Assembly: GCF_900170025.1 (NCBI RefSeq)
Contig: NZ_FWEX01000005.1
Location: forward strand, 233,073 to 297,072
Direction: 5' to 3'
DNA length: 64,000 bases
From: Nitrospira sp. ND1
GTDB lineage: Bacteria > Nitrospirota > Nitrospiria > Nitrospirales > Nitrospiraceae
Part shown: piece after piece, positions 10,094-18,584 of the stretch
How positions within the stretch are numbered: the stretch's first letter is position 1
Layout: each line of letters opens with the position of its first letter
Position numbers and translations under genes: made by a program
Notes under the pieces: model-generated
What the model saw: only the letters and a program-made list of their open reading frames with translations
Told to the model about the DNA's origin: nothing
Databases searched by the model: none

Positions 10094-11590
10094 TCACGTC
10101 CTCAACTTGCTCCGGAACTCGGCGGAGAAATGTTCGATCGCCGTCAGCACCGGATAGGGCGCGCGCCCGCCGAGGGCGCAGAGACTGGCGACCTTCATCG
10201 TGTCACCCAAATCGTGCAACAGCGCCAAGTCCTCGATGGTGCCGCTCCCGGCCTGAATCCGTTCGAGAATTTCACGACCCCGCACCGATCCAATGCGGCA
10301 GGGCGTACATTTCCCGCAGGATTCGTCGGCGGTAAACGCCATAAAATGCCGCGCCAAATCCACCATATCGGTCTCGTGGTCGTAGACGACGATGCCTCCG
10401 TGTCCTAACACCGCACCGGCCTTCGCGAATGCGTCGTAACAAATCGGAATGTCCATCTGGGAGGCCGGAAAGAGACTTCCGAGCGGTCCCCCGACCTGCA
10501 CGGCCTTGAAGCGCGATCCGGGCGCCATGCCTCCGCCGAATTGCTCCAGAACCTGATGCAGACTCAATCCGAACGGCACCTCGACCAACCCGGGATGTTT
10601 CACCCTCCCGCCGAGCTGTAATGCCATGGTGCCGCGCGACTGCTCCGTGCCGAGCGCCGCATGCCAGGCGCCGCCGCGCGAAAGAATGTTCGGGATGGTC
10701 GCAAAGGTCAGCACGTTGCTGACGATCGTCGGTCGTCCATACAGGCCGGACTGTGCCGGATAGGGAGGTCTCGCCCGTACCACGCCCCTCTTCCCTTCCA
10801 GCGACTCCAGGAGCGCCGTTTCCTCTCCACAGACATACGAACCGGCACCTTCCACCACTTCGATTGAAAACGGTTCGCCGTCCAACTCCAACAACTCCGC
10901 TTCATCCGCCTTCTGAATGGCTGCCCGCAACGTCTTCGCAGCCGCCGGATACTCCTGCCGGCAGTACACGTATCCGCGGCCGGCCCCGATGGCTCTCGCG
11001 CAGATCAACATCCCTTCCAGCAACCGGAACGGATCGCCTTCCAGAATCATCCGGTCGCAGTAGGTTCCCGCGTCGCCTTCGTCGGCGTTGGCGACCACGT
11101 ACTTTTGGTCGGCCCGCGCCTGTTGCGCCACCTTCCACTTGTTCCAGACCGGGAATGCCGCGCCGCCACGGCCACGCAACTGCGACACCTGCAGTTCTTC
11201 GATGATCGCATCCGGGCCGATCCGTAAGGCCGTCTCCAGGCCGGACAGACCGCCGCGCGCCTGATATTCATCGAGCGCCAACGGCTCCGTCTCGCCGAAG
11301 TCGGCAAACGTGAACCTGGTTTGCTGAGCAAGAAAGGGAATGGATCGCACCGGAGTGCCATCTGTGCCGGATAGAATGAGCGGTAAATCCTGGGCTGTGA
11401 CATTGAACCAGGCGACGCGGCCGGCGGGGCTATCGCGCTCCACCATCGGTTCAAGATAGAACGCGCCGCGCGAGGAGATGCGAATGAGTTGGACCTCGGG
11501 ATGTTCCGACCAGGCGTCGGCCAGCACACCGGCCCCCGCGGCCCGTGCCGACGTATCGTTGGACAGGTAGAGTCTGGTGACCGTACGCAT
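10094..11590 (-). CDS. fdsB: Formate dehydrogenase beta subunit, NuoF-like flavoprotein (FdsB-like)
   Basis: This 498-aa subunit carries FMN and a 4Fe-4S cluster and reduces NAD. The FMN site GRGGAAFPVW and the acidic block NADEGDAGT are visible, as is the cluster motif CGKCTPCRIGS with a later cysteine in SLCALGG. An N-terminal thioredoxin-like region of about 120 residues precedes NuoF, as in FdsB proteins. I chose the ATG at 11590 (MRTVTRLY), one base after the fdsG stop; the longer frame would run into fdsG. It sits in the operon fdsG-fdsB-fdsA-FNT. Confidence 0.93.
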   Translation of the reverse strand: MRTVTRLYLSNDTSARAAGAGVLADAWSEHPEVQLIRISSRGAFYLEPMVERDSPAGRVAWFNVTAQDLPLILSGTDGTPVRSIPFLAQQTRFTFADFGETEPLALDEYQARGGLSGLETALRIGPDAIIEELQVSQLRGRGGAAFPVWNKWKVAQQARADQKYVVANADEGDAGTYCDRMILEGDPFRLLEGMLICARAIGAGRGYVYCRQEYPAAAKTLRAAIQKADEAELLELDGEPFSIEVVEGAGSYVCGEETALLESLEGKRGVVRARPPYPAQSGLYGRPTIVSNVLTFATIPNILSRGGAWHAALGTEQSRGTMALQLGGRVKHPGLVEVPFGLSLHQVLEQFGGGMAPGSRFKAVQVGGPLGSLFPASQMDIPICYDAFAKAGAVLGHGGIVVYDHETDMVDLARHFMAFTADESCGKCTPCRIGSVRGREILERIQAGSGTIEDLALLHDLGDTMKVASLCALGGRAPYPVLTAIEHFSAEFRSKLRT

Positions 11591-11591
11591 G

Positions 11592-12041
11592 CTACTTGTA
11601 CCGCTCCAGCAACGTATCGAGCTGCGAGGGCAGCAGGCGGCCATAGAGGTCACGGTCGATCATCACCGTGGGAGAGACCGCACAGTTCCCGGCACAAGAC
11701 ATGGTATCGAGGGTAAACTTTCCGCCCGCGGCAGTCTCGCCCACGTCCACACGAAGGCGATCCTGCAATTCCCGCAGCAGCCGTCCGCAGCCGTTGGCGT
11801 AGCACGATTCTCCCATGCAGACACGGATCAGGTGCCGGCCCGGATGCGTCAGGCGTAAATCGGGATAATAGGAAAGCACGCCGGCGACTTGCGCGGTGGT
11901 GGCGCCCAACGCATGAGCGATGTCTGGAACCGCTTCTGTCGGTACATGCCCGAGTCGCTCCTGCAAAGCCAGCAGGGCCTTGAGAATATTGGGCGGCTCA
12001 CTCCGAACCTTCGCGAGAATGGTCTTCACCTGCTCATGCAT
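11592..12041 (-). CDS. fdsG: Formate dehydrogenase gamma subunit, NuoE-like 2Fe-2S protein (FdsG-like)
   Basis: The 149-aa subunit has the four cysteines of a thioredoxin-like 2Fe-2S ferredoxin: CMGESC and CAGNC. It links the FMN and iron-sulfur chain of the NAD-dependent formate dehydrogenase. It is the first gene of the operon. The open frame extends upstream to 12104, but the extra residues lie in a dispersed repeat, so I prefer the start MHEQVK at 12041; MRGPSAP at 12062 is an alternative. A stand-alone complex I fragment is unlikely because fdsA is linked. Confidence 0.9.
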   Translation of the reverse strand: MHEQVKTILAKVRSEPPNILKALLALQERLGHVPTEAVPDIAHALGATTAQVAGVLSYYPDLRLTHPGRHLIRVCMGESCYANGCGRLLRELQDRLRVDVGETAAGGKFTLDTMSCAGNCAVSPTVMIDRDLYGRLLPSQLDTLLERYK

Positions 12042-12070
12042 AGGTGCGCTCGGTCCACGCATTTCGTATC

Positions 12071-12238
12071 TCGTCGCTCGTATCTCAATGCGGAACGGGA
12101 GCAAATAGCGTATTGCTTATGGCGTATAGTTGGGACCGACGGCAACCCGCGGCGTTCTGCCTTCATCCATTAGCCATACGCTCTTCTTTCCTGCCATCAG
12201 CTATGCGCTCGGATGCCTGCTGAGATACGCTTCACGAA
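12071..12238. repeat. Dispersed intergenic repeat, copy A
   Basis: About 168 bp are clearly homologous to 49646-49843. They share GGAGCAAA, TATTGCTT-TGGCGTAT, then CAACCCGCGGCGTTCTGCC, and further on GCCATACGCTCTTCTTTCC, the CCATCAGCTAT block and TGAGATACGC. A short fragment of its end recurs near 17864-17884. It lies just upstream of fdsG, so it may hold or have displaced the operon promoter. Confidence 0.75.
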
Positions 12239-12244
12239 TCGACG

Positions 12245-13615
12245 TCAACAAAGCCCCACGTGAGCGCGGAGTTTGTTGTAATCGAAGGCCGTGACACCAC
12301 TCCGAAGGCGGCCGAAATCGTTCCGTTCCATCTCATCGATCAGCGCCGCCACCTGACTACGCCCGGACTGGGTCGTCATCACATGCCGAGGGGTCTCACC
12401 GCCGACTGCGGGAGACTCACGGTCGGCCCACTCGAGGTAGACGGTTTCCAGGAAGGCATTCATCAACGTGCGATCTTCTTCATCCGTGACCACCACCGTC
12501 AACGGCTCTGCGGCGGACAACTCCGCCTGCGTCACCTGGCGCATCGGCGGTTGAACCGCTTCACCTCGGAAGTGCAGCGAAAACCCGAAGGCGGCCGCCA
12601 AACTATGTTTGACCGTATCGAGCCGCTCCCGCGAGTCACATTCGAGAAACAGTCCTGTGGCCGTCACGGTCACTCTGGCTGTCAGGCTTGCTCCCGCCGC
12701 TGCCTCATTCTTCCCCTGCACGAAGCGCCGGAGCTTTCCGGAAGCCGTCGTACCGGCAGAACGAACCGGAGCCTCCTCTTTCCATCCCTCCAGCTCAGCC
12801 ATACCTCCCGCGATAAACGTGAACTCGTGGTGTTCATACAATGCCATGACATAGAAATAAGAGGCGCCGGCAGTCGTCCGATAACGAATTTCGCTCACCG
12901 CCTCGACCAGCGCCGCCAGGCGCATCCGCGCAAAATTCCGCAACAGCAGATGCCCGAACCGCTTGGCGAATTCCGGCCAGTCGCCCAGCTCGAATGAGCC
13001 GCCGACGACCTCCATCTCGCGACGCTCTTCACCGGTCGTTTCGTAGAGTGCCTTGGCGTCCTCCGCCGACAACATCAAGACCGGCCCAGCCGGCACAGCC
13101 AGCGGGCTTTCAGGATCACCCGGCTCCCGAACGAGCCTCGTGAACAACACCTGTCCGCTTTCTGCGTCCGATCCCAGGCTGTCGGCCGGCACCTCGTACA
13201 CGCGCCCGTTTCCGATCGACCGTAGATTCCGCCGTTCCTTCCCGATCTCCTGTGGCAGCAATTCGACGAGATCCATATAGGAATGTTTGAGCGGATCCAG
13301 CCAGACCCGCTCTTCCTCGGGAATATGTTCAGTGATGACGTCACGCAGCTGCTCGATCAGGGTCAGCTGGCCGTCTTCCGGGTAGAAGTCTGCATAGAGC
13401 AACAAATCGGCCAGCCCGACTTCTTCCGGCAACGGCGACAGAGGGGCCTGGCTACCCAATTCAACGTACACTTGCAACGCGCGCGTGAAGGCAATCCGGC
13501 GCTGTTGGGCAAAACCCGGCGTCATCGACAGCCGATCGAGCCGCATCAGTATGATGTCCAGCTCCTTCGTCACCGGCACCGATCGCCCGACGACTCGTTC
13601 ATTCGCGAGCTTCAT
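12245..13615 (-). CDS. Conserved-looking hypothetical protein, 456 aa
   Basis: I do not recognise this family. The protein is soluble, with no signal peptide, membrane segment or metal motif. It has an alpha-rich N-terminal half (with LLLYADFYPEDGQ and VWLDPLKHSY) and a second half with the long helix HLLLRNFARMRLAALVEA. The start at 13615 (MKLANERV) overlaps the end of the DUF2934 gene by 17 bp. The longer frame would run through that gene, so the shorter start is better. The overlap suggests a two-gene operon with the DUF2934 gene, next to stress genes. Confidence 0.6.
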   Translation of the reverse strand: MKLANERVVGRSVPVTKELDIILMRLDRLSMTPGFAQQRRIAFTRALQVYVELGSQAPLSPLPEEVGLADLLLYADFYPEDGQLTLIEQLRDVITEHIPEEERVWLDPLKHSYMDLVELLPQEIGKERRNLRSIGNGRVYEVPADSLGSDAESGQVLFTRLVREPGDPESPLAVPAGPVLMLSAEDAKALYETTGEERREMEVVGGSFELGDWPEFAKRFGHLLLRNFARMRLAALVEAVSEIRYRTTAGASYFYVMALYEHHEFTFIAGGMAELEGWKEEAPVRSAGTTASGKLRRFVQGKNEAAAGASLTARVTVTATGLFLECDSRERLDTVKHSLAAAFGFSLHFRGEAVQPPMRQVTQAELSAAEPLTVVVTDEEDRTLMNAFLETVYLEWADRESPAVGGETPRHVMTTQSGRSQVAALIDEMERNDFGRLRSGVTAFDYNKLRAHVGLC

Positions 13616-13823
13616 GAATCTCCTCCATGACGGCCGTTTCCGCATCCAGCCAATCCTGAAGCGCGTGTCCCTCCCGACACCCTCGCTCCCTCCACAACTC
13701 AAAGGCCTTCTGAGAGATTCGTTCCCACATGCCTTCCGGCAGCTCGATTGGATTCGTCACGGCCGAGCTGACGGCTCGAACCTTCGATTGCGGAGCGGAC
13801 GGCTTTTTCACTTTGGGCTTCAT
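13599..13823 (-). CDS. DUF2934 domain protein
   Basis: This is a 74-aa protein with a lysine-rich N terminus (MKPKVKKP) and a C-terminal DUF2934-type core: ERISQKAFELWRERGC, then GHALQDWLDAE. The start follows AAGGAG with 5 bases spacing, which decides against the longer frame. The domain's function is unknown; it is common in bacteria rich in stress and nucleoid-associated small proteins. The basic tail may bind nucleic acid (inference). It is the upstream partner of the 456-aa hypothetical. Confidence 0.75.
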   Translation of the reverse strand: MKPKVKKPSAPQSKVRAVSSAVTNPIELPEGMWERISQKAFELWRERGCREGHALQDWLDAETAVMEEIHEARE

Positions 13824-13851
13824 GGGGGACTCCTTTACGACAGCCTGCTGG

Positions 13852-14787
13852 TTATGCTTCCCCGAGAGGCACGACACGTTGATAGTCCGCGCCGAAATTG
13901 AACTGACGCACCGTGAGCACAGGACAGGGCGCGTGGCGCAGCATCGCGCCGGCAATGCTGCCGACGAGGACGTGGGAGATGCCACGCCGCCCATGCGTCC
14001 CCATGATCATCAAATCGTACCCTTGCTGGGTGACGTAGGATGCGATCGAATCCGCGGGCAGTCCCGGTTTCAAGACATGATCGACTTGAAGACCCTGCGC
14101 CTGCACACAGGCGACCAGCACGGTGAGGCGTTTCTCCAGATAGGCCCGCTGCTCCTTCCACTCCTTGGCATGACTCAGACTGAAGTCCAATCCATACGCC
14201 ACCGGCTCCATGGCATGCAGAATGGTGATCGACGCTCCGAGCGGTTTGGCAAACTGGACGGCATATTCCAAAGCATCGAGCGAACAGGCCGAGAGATCGA
14301 TGGGCACCACAATCCGTTTGATATTCGCCATCGCGGGGACAGCCTCACTGCCCTTGTCGGCCTTCACCGCCAGGACCGGACAAGGCGCCATACGGACGAC
14401 CCGCTCCGCCGTGCTGCCGATCAGAACATGATCTAATCCGGTGCGCCCATGTGTACCGACCACCAGCAGGTCCGCGCCGATAGTGTGGGCGACCGTCTGG
14501 ACCGCCTGGCTCGGAATGCCGGTTTCAATGCGCACCGTCACCGGCTGTCCGGCCGCCTTGGCGCGTGCCTCCACTGCCGCCAGCTGACGGCTGGCCTCGG
14601 CGCGCAAGTGATCCAGGTACATCTTGTTGACGGTATAGTCCGGATCCATCCCCGGGTAGAGCTCCAGGACCGTCATCACACAGAGCTCCGCCTTCCAGGC
14701 CGACGCCATCGCTAAGGCATAACCCATGGCCCGGTCCGCACAGGCCGAAAAATCCGTCGCAAAGAGCACTCGCTTGATCAGGGTCAT
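13852..14787 (-). CDS. Universal stress protein with two UspA domains
   Basis: The 311-aa protein is a tandem of two UspA domains. Each ends with the ATP-binding signature G-x2-G-x9-G-S/T: GTHGRTGLDHVLIGST in the first and GTHGRRGISHVLVGSI in the second. The second has SIA where the first has STA, so nucleotide contacts may differ. The family stabilises cells under starvation, heat or metabolic stress. It follows the cupredoxin gene by only 3 bases and has a GGAGG ribosome site, so it is co-transcribed with it and with the single-domain Usp upstream. Confidence 0.93.
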   Translation of the reverse strand: MTLIKRVLFATDFSACADRAMGYALAMASAWKAELCVMTVLELYPGMDPDYTVNKMYLDHLRAEASRQLAAVEARAKAAGQPVTVRIETGIPSQAVQTVAHTIGADLLVVGTHGRTGLDHVLIGSTAERVVRMAPCPVLAVKADKGSEAVPAMANIKRIVVPIDLSACSLDALEYAVQFAKPLGASITILHAMEPVAYGLDFSLSHAKEWKEQRAYLEKRLTVLVACVQAQGLQVDHVLKPGLPADSIASYVTQQGYDLMIMGTHGRRGISHVLVGSIAGAMLRHAPCPVLTVRQFNFGADYQRVVPLGEA

Positions 14788-14790
14788 GAC

Positions 14791-15219
14791 TTAGACCGCC
14801 TCCACGTTCAACAGGAGCAGTTCGCCTTTCATGTTCGGATGAATGGAACAGCGGAACTCATGCCGGCCCGGCCGTTCCATGGTAAAGCGAACGACGGCTT
14901 CCTTCTTCGCATCCAAAAACAATCCGCCGATCTGCTTGCCATACGACACGATCCCGCCGGACTCGACGCGCGTCGGAATGCCGTCGAACATGGTCGACCC
15001 GAAATCGTGGCGCACCTGATCCTGATTGACGATGGCAATGACCGTCGCCACCCCCAGCCGGAGCGGCACCTGTTTGGTGACAAAGACGGAGTCCTTGATC
15101 GTCACTTCGATCCGCTGCTCCGCCTGCGCTCCACCCTGAGAACAGAGGGCCAGAACGAAACAAGCCGCCAACCATACCCGTCCTCCGCTCAACGAGTCCG
15201 ACACCTTCCTCACACCCAT
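14791..15219 (-). CDS. Exported cupredoxin-like copper protein
   Basis: This 142-aa protein has an N-terminal signal peptide (hydrophobic stretch to about residue 33). The type 1 copper ligand set is visible: His in VRHDFGS, then C-x2-H-x2-M in RCSIHPNM. This pattern points to a periplasmic electron carrier or a copper-handling protein. It sits between two universal stress protein genes in a tight minus-strand operon (12 bp after one, 3 bp before the other). That context suggests a role under oxidative or redox stress, which is inference. Confidence 0.82.
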   Translation of the reverse strand: MGVRKVSDSLSGGRVWLAACFVLALCSQGGAQAEQRIEVTIKDSVFVTKQVPLRLGVATVIAIVNQDQVRHDFGSTMFDGIPTRVESGGIVSYGKQIGGLFLDAKKEAVVRFTMERPGRHEFRCSIHPNMKGELLLLNVEAV

Positions 15220-15231
15220 AAGTGACCTCCT

Positions 15232-15732
15232 TTATAAACTCTTGCCCGTTTTCACTTTCGCCCGTTTCGTGGGGAGCGGCACTGTCAATACAGGACACCC
15301 GGCCGTCCGGACAACCTTCTCCGCCGTGCTGCCGAAGAAAATCTTATCGACCCCGCCGATCGCGCCCCCGTAGCTTCCCATGACCACCAAATCGACCCCC
15401 TCCACCCGAGCCGTGCGCGCAATTTCCTCGAATGGGCAGCCGTCCGCGAGCAGCCGGCGGATCGTCACCCCCTTCGCGTCATCCCTGGCCAACAGTTGCC
15501 GGGCATTGAGGCGGGCGAAATGATGCAGCTGCTTTTTCTGTTTCGCGGCTTCAGTGGCAGGCGCCAGCCCGAGTCGATTCAGCGCGTCTAAACTCTTGGT
15601 ATCGACGACATGCAGCAGGAGCACCTCCGCCTGATACGATTTTGCGAACGACAGCGCAAGCCGGAAGGCTTCTTCGGAGCAGGGAGAAAAATCCACCGGC
15701 ACGAGGATTTTCGTGAACAGACGATCGGCCAT
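15232..15732 (-). CDS. Universal stress protein, single UspA domain
   Basis: The 166-aa protein begins MADRLFTKILVPVDFS and ends with the UspA nucleotide motif GSYGGAIGGVDKIFFGST. The ATG at 15732 has GGAGG four bases upstream; another in-frame ATG at 15747 also has a weak site, so the N terminus could be five residues longer. The further-upstream hydrophobic extension in the open frame is not supported. First gene of the Usp-cupredoxin-Usp operon. The inserted KQKKQLHHFARLNARQLL helix is typical of the longer UspA variants. Confidence 0.9.
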   Translation of the reverse strand: MADRLFTKILVPVDFSPCSEEAFRLALSFAKSYQAEVLLLHVVDTKSLDALNRLGLAPATEAAKQKKQLHHFARLNARQLLARDDAKGVTIRRLLADGCPFEEIARTARVEGVDLVVMGSYGGAIGGVDKIFFGSTAEKVVRTAGCPVLTVPLPTKRAKVKTGKSL

Positions 15733-16118
15733 TACACCTCCACTCATCACTCCTACCTCTAGCACCAGTATTAGCAAGATCAGCAAGGCCGATGCCATGC
15801 AGAAAGGAGCGAGGGGCATAGAGCCTCTGGCTTATGGAACAGAGGATTTTGCAGACATCAGGGCCATTGGCCATACGCCCTAGGCTCTTGAACTTCATCT
15901 CCGGGGGGTGTCCTGCTACAGCCAATACCAGTGTTCTGTAGCGGAACGCCACAGAGCAACAAAGAGCTTATGGCTTGTAGCAAATAGCACATGCTGACAG
16001 AGATTTCTCCTATCGTGCCATCAGCTACAGGCGCTTAGACCTCCCCTTGCCGTCCACCCCTGTGCCGATGCTCGGATGGCATTCCTCTTGCTCCATCAGC
16101 GTTCAAGAGGACTGAACC
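15733..16118. other. Intergenic region between divergent genes
   Basis: It holds no supported gene. It contains REP-like words (GGCTTATGG, GCCATTGGCCATACG, CCATCAGCTAC) shared with 24150-24245 and 40430-40800. It must contain the promoters of the Usp operon to the left and the microprotein and hydrolase to the right, but no convincing -35/-10 pair was picked out. Confidence 0.5.
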
Positions 16119-16214
16119 ATGTCGAGAACGCAATGGCTCTTGTTCGGAGCTGTGCTGGTGGGAGCAGCAGTCGCACTGTATCTGATCTTCTTCTGTCCGA
16201 CCGATTGTCACTAA
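16119..16214 (+). CDS. 31-aa membrane microprotein
   Basis: A short frame, ATG to TAA, encodes MSRTQWLLFGAVLVGAAVAL followed by a hydrophobic stretch ending in CPTDCH. It is one membrane helix with a tail holding two cysteines and a histidine. An AAGAGG ribosome-like site precedes the ATG by about 8 bases. It lies 37 bp before the hydrolase start. The coding call rests on the membrane-helix composition and the ribosome site; there is no family match I can name. Confidence 0.5.
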   Translation: MSRTQWLLFGAVLVGAAVALYLIFFCPTDCH

Positions 16215-16251
16215 CGGTCGCCGAGCTTTCACGTTGCGCGACCTGAGGGCC

Positions 16252-16953
16252 ATGAACCGACAGGATCCACATCAATCTATGGAAGCGGAGAGCATCTTCC
16301 AGGTCAGAATCAGCCATGACGGCATCACGCTCGATGGAATCCTGGGTCTCCCTGCGCACCCGAGGGGTGTCATCGCCTTTGCCCACGGCAGCGGCAGCGG
16401 ACGATTCAGTCCGCGCAACCAGTTCGTCGCCCGCCATCTGGAAACGGGAGGGTTCGCGACATTGCTGATGGACCTCCTCACCCCGGATGAGGCGGACGAT
16501 CGCCGCAAAGTCTTCGACATCGACCTCCTCGCCGACCGGCTGCTGCTGGCAGAACGTTGGTTACAGGCACATCGCCAGACAGCCGGACTACGGGTCGGGT
16601 ATTTCGGTGCCAGCACGGGAGCCGGCGCGGCGCTCCAAGCAGCTGCACGTGAACCCCAGGCGGTCGGCGCCATCGTGTCGCGCGGCGGACGGCCCGACCT
16701 GGCCGGCCCCTACCTGAGCCGGGTCACGGCACCGACGCTCCTGCTTGTCGGCGGAGACGACGGTCCCGTGATCGAGATGAATCAGGACGCGCTCAGGCAA
16801 CTGACCTGCCGGAAAGAGCTGGTGATTGTCCCGGGAGCCAGTCATTTATTCGAGGAACCGGGCACGTTGGAGCAGGTCGCCCGGGAGGCGCTCCGCTGGT
16901 TTCAGCGGTATTTCCAGCCGGACGCGCACGCAGCAAAGGAGTCTCGATCATGA
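16252..16953 (+). CDS. Alpha/beta hydrolase, dienelactone-hydrolase-like
   Basis: The protein is about 233 aa. The fold marks are FAHGSGSGR (oxyanion loop), the nucleophile elbow GASTGAG, an acid in VGGDDGPV and the catalytic histidine in GASHLFEE. This places it in the dienelactone-hydrolase/KANL2-type esterase group; the substrate is unknown. The start at 16252 follows GAGG closely; 16234 and 16279 are alternatives. Its stop overlaps the next gene's ATG (16950-16953), so it is translationally coupled to a universal stress protein, a pairing that hints at a stress role. Confidence 0.85.
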   Translation: MNRQDPHQSMEAESIFQVRISHDGITLDGILGLPAHPRGVIAFAHGSGSGRFSPRNQFVARHLETGGFATLLMDLLTPDEADDRRKVFDIDLLADRLLLAERWLQAHRQTAGLRVGYFGASTGAGAALQAAAREPQAVGAIVSRGGRPDLAGPYLSRVTAPTLLLVGGDDGPVIEMNQDALRQLTCRKELVIVPGASHLFEEPGTLEQVAREALRWFQRYFQPDAHAAKESRS

Positions 16954-17813
16954 ACGTGCTCTTGGCCGTCGATGGATCCGATCACTCCTATGAAGCCGTG
17001 CGGGCGCTGAAATATCTGCGCCGCCCGGATGAGCTGACCCTGCTCCATGTCGTCGATGCTCCCCGACCGGCCTACCCGATGATGGTGCCGGAAGTCGCCC
17101 AGGAGCTGTATTCGCAACTGGAGCGCAGTATGAAGGAGGATGGCGAGCATTTACTGACCAGGATCCATTCACTGCTCCCGCCTCACAGCGGGCCGGTCAC
17201 CAAACAATTGGCCTCAGGATCCCCGGCGGAAATGATCGTCGCGACGGCTGAGTCACGCCATGTGGACCTCATTCTCATGGGAGCCAGGGGACTGGGACCG
17301 GTGAAGGAACGACTGTTGGGAAGCGTCTCCCATCGTATACTGAGCCTCGCTCCCTGCGCCAAACTGATCCTACAGGGCTCGCTCCGCGACTTGAAACAGG
17401 TCTTGCTCCCGCTGGAAGGACAATCGGACGCCGAGGCGGCGCTGCGGTTCCTCCGGAAGCAACCCTTCCATGAGCCGGTGAACATCAATCTGCTGGCTGT
17501 CCTCCCGCCGACCCGTCCGCCCTGGCCCGTTGACGACTCGGCAGCGGAAAAACTGGAGACGCAAGCCCTCAGGCATGCCCGTGACTTTGTGGATGGAGTG
17601 GCTACCGAACTCCGGACACTCGGGTATACCACCCGTAGCGCAAGCGTCCTGGGAACGCCGGTGACGATGATTCTCCATGAGGCGGAAAAGATGGGAGTAG
17701 ACCTGATCATGGTGGGTTCGCGCGCCAGGCAGGGCATCACCCGATTCGTCCTGGGCAGCGTCTCGCATGCAGTGCTGCATCGCGCACCCTGTCAGGTGTT
17801 GGTGTTTGAATGA
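16950..17813 (+). CDS. Universal stress protein with two UspA domains
   Basis: This is a 287-aa tandem UspA protein. Domain 1 ends GARGLGPVKERLLGSVSH and domain 2 ends GSRARQGITRFVLGSVSH, both matching the G-x2-G-x9-G-S ATP motif. It begins NVLLAVDGSD, a common UspA opening. It overlaps the hydrolase stop by ATGA. It is the third Usp gene within 4 kb and the only one on the plus strand. Confidence 0.92.
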   Translation: MNVLLAVDGSDHSYEAVRALKYLRRPDELTLLHVVDAPRPAYPMMVPEVAQELYSQLERSMKEDGEHLLTRIHSLLPPHSGPVTKQLASGSPAEMIVATAESRHVDLILMGARGLGPVKERLLGSVSHRILSLAPCAKLILQGSLRDLKQVLLPLEGQSDAEAALRFLRKQPFHEPVNINLLAVLPPTRPPWPVDDSAAEKLETQALRHARDFVDGVATELRTLGYTTRSASVLGTPVTMILHEAEKMGVDLIMVGSRARQGITRFVLGSVSHAVLHRAPCQVLVFE

Positions 17814-17946
17814 GTGCCGGAGGGTAACACGCGCAGAGGACGGCTGAAACCAATCAGGAGAAACGAGATACGCTTCACGAATGATGAACGTATCGCTTGA
17901 ACGTTTTCAGGTGAGAAACAACAATAAAGAAAGTCACCACAGTTCC

Positions 17947-18030
17947 TAGGCTGGTCAGAAAGGCCGTCCGGCAAGGCCGCAGGGAGGCGTGCGATCGAGA
18001 ACGCCGGTGGCGGTCTTTCTCAATAACCTG
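17947..18030. repeat. Degenerate terminal-inverted-repeat element related to the 123-bp family
   Basis: The sequence contains GGCTGGTCAGAAAGGCCGTCC and later GCGGTCTTTCTCAATAACC. It resembles the two ends of the elements at 44537-44659 and 51414-51536, which begin CAGGATGGTSAAAAAG. It lies at the end of the convergent gene pair. Divergence is large, so confidence is modest. Confidence 0.4.
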
Positions 18031-18032
18031 AC

Positions 18033-18440
18033 TCAGCAGGGCTGTCCATTGAAAAGGCAGGGCTTATATCGCGCGATATCGAACTCGATGTTCTCCTGGT
18101 AGACACGCTCGTTCCCGTTCACCCCGTCCTGATCCGGATCGTTGAACATCGTGTGGTCCCACCAATAAAACAGGGGGTACGGCTCGGTGTAGTACACCGG
18201 ATTCCCGTAATTGCTCCTCGTATACTCCTGCACCAGACGACCCGTAATATAGTCGACCTTCCCGTCGCCATGTAGCGAATAGAGCATGATGAACAGTCGC
18301 GCCTCATGGTCGTACAGTTCATCGAGGCGACTATTCAGGTCGGGCTCGATAGGAAGCGGATCCTGTGACCAAGCGGAGGTAGCCGGAATAAAGAGGAGCA
18401 CAGCGAGCAGAAGACTGGCGGCAACGCGAAGGTTCGTCAT
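18033..18440 (-). CDS. Exported protein of unknown function
   Basis: This 135-aa protein has a clear signal peptide (hydrophobic stretch ending ATSAWS, residues about 7-25). The mature part is rich in Tyr, Asp and Asn: YTRSNYGNPVYYTEPYPLF and DPDQDGVNGNE. The latter resembles a DxDxDG calcium-binding loop. Two cysteines near the end could form a disulfide. No family was recognised. It is divergent from mtaB and probably periplasmic or secreted. Confidence 0.65.
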   Translation of the reverse strand: MTNLRVAASLLLAVLLFIPATSAWSQDPLPIEPDLNSRLDELYDHEARLFIMLYSLHGDGKVDYITGRLVQEYTRSNYGNPVYYTEPYPLFYWWDHTMFNDPDQDGVNGNERVYQENIEFDIARYKPCLFNGQPC

Positions 18441-18546
18441 GGTTCAGAAAGCAGATCGACGCCATGATGGAGACAATTTCACTCATGCTACCACCCAGCT
18501 ATACCCCGTTCAAGCGCTCGGCTGACTTTTTCGGGTCCTCGTCACC

Positions 18547-18576
18547 TTGCCGATCGAAGGTGCGCGCTCTTATAAT
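18547..18576 (+). promoter_or_regulatory. Sigma-70-like promoter of mtaB
   Basis: TTGCCG (18547-18552) and a perfect TATAAT (18571-18576) are 18 bp apart. The mtaB ATG at 18585 begins 8 bases after the -10 box, so the message would be leaderless or have only 1-2 leader bases. No ribosome site precedes the ATG. Confidence 0.65.
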
Positions 18577-18584
18577 CGCAGACG

